This document shows, one piece after another, positions 51,798-57,986 of a DNA stretch of 58,747 bases. How positions within the stretch are numbered: the stretch's first letter is position 1; each line of letters opens with the position of its first letter. The translations under genes were made by a program, and so were the position numbers. Under the pieces are notes generated by a model, which saw only the letters and a program-made list of their open reading frames with translations, searched no databases and was not told where the DNA came from. This DNA is from Actinomycetota bacterium (GTDB lineage Bacteria > Actinomycetota > Actinomycetes > S36-B12 > CAIYMF01), in NCBI GenBank assembly GCA_947455705.1, contig CANGPO010000008.1, forward strand, positions 1-58,747. The letters are read 5' to 3'.

Positions 51798-52976
51798 CTA
51801 TGAAGCCTTGACTTGCTGCCAGGCCGTAAGGACCTTCGCGCGGTCTGGGTTGTACGACTGCAGGTGAACCGATGGACCGGTCAGTGCGCCGAGATCGTCA
51901 ATGTGCAGACTCGTTGCGAGTTCCTTATCGGTGATGTCTGCACTGGTTACCTTTGAGTTCGATGTGCCGTATGCGTAGGCATTCGTCATCTGGGCGCAGG
52001 CTGCCTTGTTCAGGAATGATTCGACGTACTCGTGTGCGTGGTAGTAGTTCTGCGTGTCCTTGCCGAGCATGAAGCCACAGAACCACGCAATGCGACCCTG
52101 GCTTGGGTCGAGGTAAGCGACGGGAACACCGGCTGACTTCATCGACACCAGGGTGTCTTGCCACGAGTACGCGATCCACACCGTGCCCGACTTGATTGCC
52201 GGCTGCATCTGGCCGTACTCGCTGTCCCAGTAGAACTTGTTCAGAGGCTTTTGCTTGATCAAGTCCTGCTTGCACGTCTCGAGTTGATCGGGAGTTAGGT
52301 GATCCATGTCCTGGATCCCATTCTTAATGGCGGCAATCTCGAAGTTCGTTGAGGCCCCACCCCACAGGGAGATGCGGCCTGCGTACTTCGGGTTCCACGC
52401 CAGTTCCCATCCGGTGGCGTCCGCCGCGTCGACGTGATCGGTGCGGTACGTGAGGCTGCCGTAACCCCAGTCCCACGGGAGCATGTAGGTCTGGCCGTCC
52501 TTCGTACCCTTTGCCAGTAGGCCAGGGTCGATATCTGCTGCGCTTGGGATCAGGTTCAGATCCCACGGCTGCACGAGATCGCGATCGACGTAATCCTGGA
52601 AGTTCTCGAAACATGGGTGAAGCACGTCGAACCCGCCGCTGGCAGTTGCCTTCTGCAGGGCTTGGTCATCGTTCTCGATGTACGTGTAGGTGACGGAGTC
52701 TGGTCCGTACTTCTTGATGTAGTCAGAGCCAGCGACCGTCATACCGGCGGTCTGAGCCTTGGTCCCGGCTGCCTCGTACCCCGCCCATTCCAGGAGCGAC
52801 ATTTTGCCGGGCTCGGAAGCAATCGGTGGACGTGACTTGGATGGTGCCGTTGATGGTGAGGCTGAGGCGCCGCCGCCAGCGTCGGGACTCCCACAAGCCG
52901 CCAATGCGCCAGCTCCGGCAGCTACGCCCAGTGCGCCACCCAAGAACTGTCGGCGATTCATATTCGAGTCAGTCAC
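51798..52976 (-). CDS. PotD-like substrate-binding protein with Tat lipoprotein signal
   Basis: A 392-residue periplasmic-binding-type protein. The leader has a twin-arginine motif (NRRQFLGG) followed by a hydrophobic stretch and lipobox LAAC, so Tat export and lipidation are likely. Mature part: LLEWAGYEAAGT, LHPCFENFQDYVDRDLVQPW, MLPWDWGYGSLTYRTD, all PotD/PotF-like. Whether the ligand is a polyamine, another amine or an organic acid is open. The GTG at 52976 has GGAGG 5 nt upstream. First gene of the importer operon. Confidence 0.92.
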   Translation of the reverse strand: MTDSNMNRRQFLGGALGVAAGAGALAACGSPDAGGGASASPSTAPSKSRPPIASEPGKMSLLEWAGYEAAGTKAQTAGMTVAGSDYIKKYGPDSVTYTYIENDDQALQKATASGGFDVLHPCFENFQDYVDRDLVQPWDLNLIPSAADIDPGLLAKGTKDGQTYMLPWDWGYGSLTYRTDHVDAADATGWELAWNPKYAGRISLWGGASTNFEIAAIKNGIQDMDHLTPDQLETCKQDLIKQKPLNKFYWDSEYGQMQPAIKSGTVWIAYSWQDTLVSMKSAGVPVAYLDPSQGRIAWFCGFMLGKDTQNYYHAHEYVESFLNKAACAQMTNAYAYGTSNSKVTSADITDKELATSLHIDDLGALTGPSVHLQSYNPDRAKVLTAWQQVKAS

Positions 52977-53071
52977 AACTACCTCCGCGGAGTTTCACAT
53001 GCAGCGACATTGCCGCATGTTGTCTGACCTGCACCTTAGGGGGTTCCGCCTCGATTAATCAGCATGTTCAC

Positions 53072-53085
53072 TACATCGGTATGTA
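53072..53085. promoter_or_regulatory. Dyad TACAT-N4-ATGTA upstream of the Pot-like operon
   Basis: Perfect 5-bp inverted repeat, about 95 bp before the GTG of the binding-protein gene; a wider dyad ACATGC (52997-53002)/GCATGT (53015-53020) lies closer to the start. Possible operators (GntR-like spacing); not assigned. Confidence 0.35.
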
Positions 53086-53155
53086 ATCGTTTCGATGGGC
53101 TATCTTCACGGCCCGGACCGGCGTTGGTGTGGATCTTGTGTCTGGCTTCAGTCGG

Positions 53156-54262
53156 TCAGAGCAGGTCGCCGCTCAGGTCCTCGATCGCGGTAGCGCCCAG
53201 GAGTGCCATGGCCATTTCGAGTTCTGTGCGCAGGATGTCGACCGCATGGGTGACGCCGGCAGCACCATACGTCGTCAGGCCCCAGATGATTGGTCGACCA
53301 ATCAGTACAGCCGATGCTCCGAGGCACAGGGCGGTGGCGATATCAGTTCCGCGCCTGATCCCACCGTCGACGAAAACTGGCACGGCGCCAGTCACCTCGG
53401 CAACGATCTCGGATAGCACCTGGGCCGTGGCCGGGGCGGTGTCGAGATTTCGTCCGCCATGGTTACTGACGATGACCCCGGATGCACCCGCGTCGACGGC
53501 GCGACGCGCATCGTCTGGACGCAGGATTCCCTTGACGAGAACAGGAACCTGGTAGCGATGGGTCAGATCCGTAATGTCAGCGGCGGTGACGTTGTTGGCG
53601 AGGTGCGGATTCCAGATGCGCCTATGGGTAGGAGTCGAATCGGCCTCGACGGTGTGCGCGGGCACGTTGGGGAAGGTGACTCCAGTTGGCGCTCCGAACG
53701 GGTTGCGCTTATCGCGGTCGCGAGCACCTAGCGAGGGAGTGTCGACGGTGACGACTAGGGCGCCGGCTCCGGCTTCCACAGCCTGATCGAGCAGGTCATA
53801 TGTGAGCGAGCGATCTCGCTGTAGGTAGACCTGCATCCACCATCGTCCATTCACGTCGACGGCATGAGCCCCGATATCGGCCACTGGGAGTGAGGCCAAG
53901 GTGCTCATCGTTGCGATCGCTTGCGCGTGAGCAGCGCCGCTCAAGGTGGCACGCTCACCATCGGGGTGATAGCGCGAATGGCTGGCTGTGGGAGCAATCA
54001 AAATGGGATGTGCACGCTTCTCGCCGAACAGGCTGACGCTGGTATCCAACGAACTCACGTCCGTCATCACATGCGGCCGCAATCGATGACGTGACCATGC
54101 CGCTAGGTTGTCGTGAAGTGTGACTTCATTTCCTGCACCACCGCGGACGTAATCCCAGGTTTGTGGATCCATCCGTTCACTAGCCCACGACTCGGCTTGA
54201 TGTAGAGCGACCCAGCCATCGGCAACCGGATCTCCTGAGCAGCGCGGCGTCCAGGTGGTCAT
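53156..54262 (-). CDS. FMN-dependent alpha-hydroxy-acid dehydrogenase/oxidase
   Basis: A 368-residue TIM-barrel flavoprotein of the lactate oxidase/monooxygenase family. Tyr in WDYVRGGAG (Y38), WMQVYLQRD, VTVDTPSLGARDRDKRN, K244 in LVKGILRP, catalytic His268 in VSNHGGRNLD and FVDGGIRRGTD are present. Oxidises L-lactate or a similar 2-hydroxy acid to the 2-keto acid; electron acceptor unknown. It could use lactate released by the FAH-containing pathway at 35-43 kb (inference). TAGCCT lies 7 nt before the ATG, suggesting a leaderless message. Confidence 0.9.
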   Translation of the reverse strand: MTTWTPRCSGDPVADGWVALHQAESWASERMDPQTWDYVRGGAGNEVTLHDNLAAWSRHRLRPHVMTDVSSLDTSVSLFGEKRAHPILIAPTASHSRYHPDGERATLSGAAHAQAIATMSTLASLPVADIGAHAVDVNGRWWMQVYLQRDRSLTYDLLDQAVEAGAGALVVTVDTPSLGARDRDKRNPFGAPTGVTFPNVPAHTVEADSTPTHRRIWNPHLANNVTAADITDLTHRYQVPVLVKGILRPDDARRAVDAGASGVIVSNHGGRNLDTAPATAQVLSEIVAEVTGAVPVFVDGGIRRGTDIATALCLGASAVLIGRPIIWGLTTYGAAGVTHAVDILRTELEMAMALLGATAIEDLSGDLL

Positions 54263-54269
54263 GAGTTAC

Positions 54270-54275
54270 AGGCTA
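54270..54275 (-). promoter_or_regulatory. -10 TAGCCT before the FMN enzyme
   Basis: On the minus strand TAGCCT, 7 nt, ATG at 54262; no Shine-Dalgarno. Confidence 0.4.
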
Positions 54276-54338
54276 GCGATAAGCCCGCGGTATCAGAGAC
54301 CTATCACGAACAGTGAGATCGCTCGTCGATGAATTCGA

Positions 54339-54767
54339 CTAGTTCGACTCTGCTGGCGGTTCGATGATGTCCGACGGAATTGCGGGCTTGTTTGCGGTGG
54401 GTGGGATCGCCGTGACGTTGCTCGGTGGATTAGACACAATCCCAGAGCCCCCGCGATTGATGTTGCTCTGCTCAAGATGAGTCTTGAGCCGGTTCGTTGC
54501 GCGGCGCCGGTAGAGAGCTGACGTGGCGGCCACCGCCCCGGCGGCCACGAGGAATTGCAGCGCGTGGCGAATCCAGTCGATGCCCCCAGTGTCTCGAACA
54601 CCGAGCAAACTGGCCAACCAGTTGCCGAGAAGCATTCCAGCGATGCCAGAGCCGATCGTGGCCCACACGGGCAGGTACTGGCGGCCGGGCACGAGCAATC
54701 TAGCGATGATGCCGATGAAAGTTCCGCCGATGAGAATCCAGATGAGATTGAAAAAGCCGGCGATCAT
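54339..54767 (-). CDS. GlsB/YeaQ/YmgE-like membrane protein with a long tail
   Basis: A 142-residue protein. Residues 1-85 are a normal GlsB-family three-helix unit (GGTFIGIIARLLVPG, RDTGGIDWIRHALQ) close to the shorter gene at 4551. Residues ~86-142 form a hydrophilic Pro/Ser/Asn-rich tail not seen in the paralogue. GGAGGA lies upstream of the ATG. Single gene between the FMN enzyme and the Ddn-like gene. Function unknown, probably envelope stress. Confidence 0.85.
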   Translation of the reverse strand: MIAGFFNLIWILIGGTFIGIIARLLVPGRQYLPVWATIGSGIAGMLLGNWLASLLGVRDTGGIDWIRHALQFLVAAGAVAATSALYRRRATNRLKTHLEQSNINRGGSGIVSNPPSNVTAIPPTANKPAIPSDIIEPPAESN

Positions 54768-54888
54768 CGTTCATTCCTCCGTCGTGATGCACATTGCTGT
54801 GACTTGATGAGATGAGTGAATCAGGTTTTTGGCGTGGCGTCCCAGCCTGTCGATGAACAACTGTTAACAAAGAATTGGCCGCGACATC

Positions 54889-55431
54889 TCACGCATGCGG
54901 AACAAGTCGAAACATGCGCGGTACGAGATCGCCGCGCCGTTCGAGGTAGTTCTCGTAGCCGGGGTAGATCTCGACGAATCTCGGGAACAGCGCGCCCCAT
55001 TCGTCGTCGCTGATGCTCGTGGCCGTCACTTTCAGACTGTGTGGGCCGATGTCGATCTGCGCTTCGGGATGTGCAAGCAGATTCGCGGTCCAGCCAGGGT
55101 GCTTTGGCTGACCAAAGTTTGTTCCGAGCAAGACGACATCATCCGCGTCGCGAGCGTAGAGCAAAGGTGACGTTCGAGGCTGGCCGCTCTTAGCTCCAAC
55201 GGTGTGCAGCATGAGCATGGGAAATCCGTACACGGTGGCCATGAGTCGGCCGTCAGCGATGGGTGCTAGCCGTGGATCAACCACCGGTCCGATTCGTCGG
55301 TAAAGCGCGGCAAAACCGCGGGTGCGCCCGAGCCGCTTCGCGGCATGTGTGAGCAGCCCCGTTCGAACGCTGTCTTCGTAACGTCGAACCTGAGCCAAGG
55401 TGGCACGCCACGAATCGGTTTGCTCAACCAT
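54889..55431 (-). CDS. Nitroreductase/deazaflavin (F420)-dependent oxidoreductase, Ddn-like
   Basis: A 180-residue split-beta-barrel protein of the DUF385/Ddn family: LHTVGAKSGQPRTSPLLYARDADD and LLGTNFGQPKHPGWTANLLAHP are the family blocks. Relatives use F420 (or FMN) to reduce quinones or nitro compounds. Many carry an actinobacterial F420 link, in line with the host. Start: ATG with TAACCT 6 nt upstream; that hexamer begins with the stop codon of the PemK-like gene. No membrane segment. Confidence 0.88.
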   Translation of the reverse strand: MVEQTDSWRATLAQVRRYEDSVRTGLLTHAAKRLGRTRGFAALYRRIGPVVDPRLAPIADGRLMATVYGFPMLMLHTVGAKSGQPRTSPLLYARDADDVVLLGTNFGQPKHPGWTANLLAHPEAQIDIGPHSLKVTATSISDDEWGALFPRFVEIYPGYENYLERRGDLVPRMFRLVPHA

Positions 55432-55437
55432 GGAGGC

Positions 55438-55443
55438 AGGTTA
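55438..55443 (-). promoter_or_regulatory. -10 TAACCT overlapping the PemK-like stop codon
   Basis: On the minus strand TAACCT, 6 nt, ATG at 55431. The TAA is the stop of the upstream PemK-like gene. The 6 nt contain no convincing Shine-Dalgarno. Confidence 0.45.
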
Positions 55444-55971
55444 CTGCTTCGGACGCAGTCGATCCCACAACCGGGCCAACCACGAACTCGATGCTGCGGT
55501 AGTCGGCGACGTGTTGGTGGGCGCCTGGGTGGTTGCTGGTTTGGTGGGCTTAGCGACACTTCCCGGGCCGCGCACCGCGTGCTCTACAAGTTCGAGGAAG
55601 GTGGCCTTGTCCAGGACACCGCCTTCACGTCTCATCGCATGTTCGGTGACGGCCAGAGGGCGATCAATGCGCGCCCAACTGGGCCTGCGTTCAGAGTCCC
55701 AGCCACCCGTTCCTACTGGATGCCAATTGCGATCGTCATCGTGGTCTTTGCTCGACAACATGAGACAGACCAACGTCTCTGGCTTGCCTACCTCGCGGCC
55801 GATGACAATCAACGGCCGATCTTTGCCTTGGGAGTGATCCTCCTCGAAGGGGACCCACGCCCACACAACTTCGCCAGGATCCGGATCGCCATCGCGGTGC
55901 GGTGCGTAATCGGGCTCGAGTCGGCCACGGAAGTCGACGGCTCCGCCGCGTTCTGGAATAGGAACGGTCAC
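55441..55971 (-). CDS. PemK/MazF-like family protein
   Basis: A 176-residue protein with the actinobacterial PemK-like fold: DPGEVVWAWVPFEEDHSQGK, KDRPLIVIGREV, VCLMLSSKDHDD and RPSWARIDRPLAV. MazF/PemK relatives are RNases, but this longer chromosomal subfamily usually lacks an antitoxin, as here. A Thr/Pro/Ser-rich tail (~135-160) leads to WLARLWDRLRPK, an amphipathic end that may bind membrane. The GTG at 55971 is chosen because TACTGT lies 6 nt upstream and the family start fits; upstream in-frame codons are unlikely. Toxicity is doubtful. Confidence 0.82.
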   Translation of the reverse strand: MTVPIPERGGAVDFRGRLEPDYAPHRDGDPDPGEVVWAWVPFEEDHSQGKDRPLIVIGREVGKPETLVCLMLSSKDHDDDRNWHPVGTGGWDSERRPSWARIDRPLAVTEHAMRREGGVLDKATFLELVEHAVRGPGSVAKPTKPATTQAPTNTSPTTAASSSWLARLWDRLRPKQ

Positions 55972-55977
55972 GGCAAA

Positions 55978-55983
55978 ACAGTA
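55978..55983 (-). promoter_or_regulatory. -10 TACTGT, leaderless PemK-like start
   Basis: On the minus strand TACTGT, 6 nt, GTG at 55971; no Shine-Dalgarno. Confidence 0.45.
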
Positions 55984-56057
55984 GGTGAAAGCAGTGAGCG
56001 GCGTCACCGTGTCGTGTCATCACTTCGTGGAAACGATGCGGCATCCTAGGAAAAGTT

Positions 56058-56092
56058 GAAGGCCCCTCCGTGTATGAAACGGAGGGGCCTTC
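56058..56092 (-). terminator. Strong intrinsic terminator
   Basis: Perfect 14-bp stem: GAAGGCCCCTCCGT (56058-56071) with ACGGAGGGGCCTTC (56079-56092), 7-nt loop. On the minus strand it is followed by AACTTTTCC. It lies 65 bp after the non-coding, GNAA-rich segment and about 87 bp before the PemK-like start, so something is transcribed on the minus strand through 56100-56560. Confidence 0.8.
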
Positions 56093-56100
56093 GTGCACAT

Positions 56101-56560
56101 CAGCGTTGTTGATTCGGGTTTCCCCACCTCACCAGTCTGACGTGCTGCACTGTGTTCCCGCTCGACCCGATCGGCTCACGGTCTCCCGGTTGCCGCTCGT
56201 GGAGTTGCCTCCCGGCCGTGCAGTCCTATCAGTGCGTGCGTCCGAATCTCGATCCAACGCGACTGTTCTGGGTTTCCCGTTCCCATTCGCTGGGGTTGCC
56301 CCCGGACCGTCAATCCGTTCGCTCCCACCGGCTCGTCGGTTTGCGCTCACAGACGTCAGATTGGTTGCCCGCTCTGTCGTCAGCCGAGGGTGGCCTCGGC
56401 AAGTGCATTCCATCGTTCTCGGTGGCGCCTAGACATCCATCGGATCTTCGGAGTCCGCGGCTACGAGTTTCTGGTTTCCCAGATCCCGTCGCAGGGATTG
56501 TCTCCATCGATCCGCCGATCGTTCTTGGCGTGAGAGAGTTCTAACGCTGTTTGCCCCACG
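56101..56560 (-). ncRNA. Candidate structured non-coding RNA
   Basis: No convincing protein in either strand across ~460 bp. The minus strand is dense in short stems capped by GNAA-type loops: CTGGGAAACCAG (near 56480), GGGCAACC (56370), GGGGCAACCCC (56302), GGGAAACCC (56278), GAGGCAACTC (56211), GCGGCAACCG (56196) and GGGGAAACCC (56124). It also has GCCGAGG(N4)CCTCGGC (56400-56383) and ATCCC/GGGAT (56498-56483). AAC cores between 56366 and 56274 recur every 22-25 nt. A strong terminator follows on the same strand. It lacks RNase P and tmRNA landmarks. An alternative is a decayed gene. Ends are approximate. Confidence 0.4.
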
Positions 56561-56632
56561 GGCACAAGGGGTTTGGCAAAAGTCTTTCGTGATTTTTCGA
56601 AGTATTTTTTGCATGCACATGATGTGCACATG

Positions 56633-56685
56633 TTGTCCGCCGAATAGGCGAACTCATCCCCATGTTGTCCCCAGACTTATACACA
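56633..56685. promoter_or_regulatory. Cluster of DnaA-box-like 9-mers beside an AT-rich tract
   Basis: On the plus strand, all in one orientation: TTGTCCGCC (56633), TCATCCCCA (56654), TTGTCCCCA (56665) and TTATACACA (56677). The last fits the TTATNCACA DnaA-box consensus; the others are 2-3 changes away from TTGTCCACA or TTATCCACA. Start-to-start distances are 21, 11 and 12 bp, close to helical repeats. An AT-rich tract (56581-56610) and the dyad GCACAT-G-ATGTGC precede it. It may bind DnaA (titration, gene control) or be a relic origin; no dnaA or dnaN gene is near. Confidence 0.45.
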
Positions 56686-56696
56686 GGCGATGGAGG

Positions 56697-56852
56697 CTAG
56701 GCCGAGCGAGGATCAGACCACCCTGGTCCGCACAGATCTCCGCCGTCGCAACAGGGCTGCAAGTAAAAGCACTGTGGACACTGGTCTTTGCCACCTTTGC
56801 GAACAAGATCGGCGCTCTCGCATGCGGGGCATTGTCCGGGACTTTGAAACAT
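56697..56852 (-). CDS. Small zinc-ribbon protein (51 residues)
   Basis: MFQSPGQCPACESADLVRKG starts the protein, followed by KDQCPQCFYLQPCCDGGDLC. Two CPxC knuckles (C8/C11 and C25/C28) form a plausible zinc ribbon; C34, C35 and C41 follow. It lies 49 bp downstream of the Gfo/Idh/MocA gene on the same strand. The start was chosen because TACCGT sits 6 nt before the ATG, like the other leaderless genes here. Longer open frame upstream overlaps the oxidoreductase and is unlikely. Seems to belong to a small conserved actinobacterial group (recollection only); function unknown. Confidence 0.68.
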   Translation of the reverse strand: MFQSPGQCPACESADLVRKGGKDQCPQCFYLQPCCDGGDLCGPGWSDPRSA

Positions 56853-56858
56853 GTCATG

Positions 56859-56864
56859 ACGGTA
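56859..56864 (-). promoter_or_regulatory. -10 TACCGT, leaderless zinc-ribbon gene
   Basis: On the minus strand TACCGT, 6 nt, ATG at 56852, no Shine-Dalgarno. Confidence 0.45.
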
Positions 56865-56901
56865 GAACTTCGCGGCTCGGAGTTCACCGCGACACGCTGG
56901 G

Positions 56902-57933
56902 TTAGGGTGCCGATGGCGTACGCGGTGGGTAATGCAGTCCAATTTGCCGACCGACTTCATCGATCGTTTCCAGGATGGAAATCGTTTGTGCGAGAGGAAG
57001 AATTGGCGATTCGGTCAGCCCCAAACGCAAGCATCGTCCGACCTCGGCAGCTTGATGGCGAAGACCATTACCAACGTGGGGGATCTCAATGCGCTCGCGT
57101 TCGCCGGTTCCGGCTGTGACGACGGTGAAGGACGTGGGTCGGAAAAACTCTGGCTCGATTTCAATGCGGCCCAGAGTTCCCGTCACATTCGCGCCATTGG
57201 GGGTGCCGGCGAGCATGGTGGTGTTCACAATGGCGTGAGCTCCAGACTCGTGACGCAGGATCACTGATGTCGTCACGTCCACGCCGCCGTCTGACAAATC
57301 TGCTGAGGCGATGATCTCGCTTGGCTGGCCCAACAACATGGCGGAGAACGAAATCGGATATATGCCAATATCGAGTAGGGCGCCGCCACCCTCGTCAAGA
57401 ATGAACGCGCGTGGGCTCTCGTCGCCGAACTGCTCTCCGAATTCCGCTGTGACAGTGATGATGTCGCCGATACGTCCTGACTCAATCACCTCGCGGATCC
57501 GAACAATGTGCGGCAGGAACCTCGTCCACATTGCCTCCATGAGGAAGGTGCCGCGTGCTCGGGCTGCCTCAGCAAGGAGCCGTGAGTCAGCGGCATTCAT
57601 GGTGAAGGGCTTCTCGACCAGAACTGCCTTGCCTGCCTCGATCGCTAGCATCGCTGCATCGAAATGATGTGGATGGGGCGTTGCGACGTAGACGACGTCA
57701 ACATCCGGGTCGTTGACGACGTCGGCGTACGAATCGTGACGATGGGGGATGTTGAATCGGTCTGCGAATTCGGTGTTGGTGCCCGACTTTCGAGCGCCGA
57801 CTGCGACAACGGCGTGATCGGGAAGATGCGCCAGATCAGAGCAAAACTCTGCCGCGATACCCCCTGCTCCGATGACGCCCCATCGAATGGTTTTGTAGCG
57901 GTCGCGCGTCGCGGACGTCAGGTCAGAGTTCAT
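56902..57933 (-). CDS. Gfo/Idh/MocA family oxidoreductase
   Basis: A 343-residue NAD(P)-dependent dehydrogenase. Rossmann loop GVIGAGGIAAEF (~19-30), VYVATPHPHHFDAAMLAIEAG, the EKPF catalytic Lys motif and a C-terminal alpha/beta domain with GGGALLDIGIYPISF. Closest in style to trans-dihydrodiol or sugar dehydrogenases; substrate open. The ATG at 57933 has TTAGAT 6 nt upstream (a weaker -10) and GGGAAC directly before it. Longer in-frame extension upstream has no family similarity. It lies 53 bp after the pirin gene on the same strand. Confidence 0.9.
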   Translation of the reverse strand: MNSDLTSATRDRYKTIRWGVIGAGGIAAEFCSDLAHLPDHAVVAVGARKSGTNTEFADRFNIPHRHDSYADVVNDPDVDVVYVATPHPHHFDAAMLAIEAGKAVLVEKPFTMNAADSRLLAEAARARGTFLMEAMWTRFLPHIVRIREVIESGRIGDIITVTAEFGEQFGDESPRAFILDEGGGALLDIGIYPISFSAMLLGQPSEIIASADLSDGGVDVTTSVILRHESGAHAIVNTTMLAGTPNGANVTGTLGRIEIEPEFFRPTSFTVVTAGTGERERIEIPHVGNGLRHQAAEVGRCLRLGLTESPILPLAQTISILETIDEVGRQIGLHYPPRTPSAP

Positions 57934-57986
57934 GTTCCCATCTAACCGCTCGGGCAGACAGATACGAACACATCGAAAAAGGTGGT

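Noticed and set aside
55441-55971. A toxin-antitoxin module
   Set aside because: No small antitoxin gene precedes the PemK-like gene; upstream is a terminator and non-coding sequence.
56129-56413. 94-codon open frame on the minus strand in the non-coding stretch (and a 130-codon frame on the plus strand at 56152-56544)
   Set aside because: Composition is Arg/Gly/Ser/Thr-rich with no domain, no ribosome-binding site or -10 at the right distance; the stem-loop pattern explains the sequence better.
56101-56560. RNase P RNA or tmRNA
   Set aside because: No GAAAGTCC-type conserved region of RNase P and no tRNA-like T-arm/CCA end of tmRNA were found.
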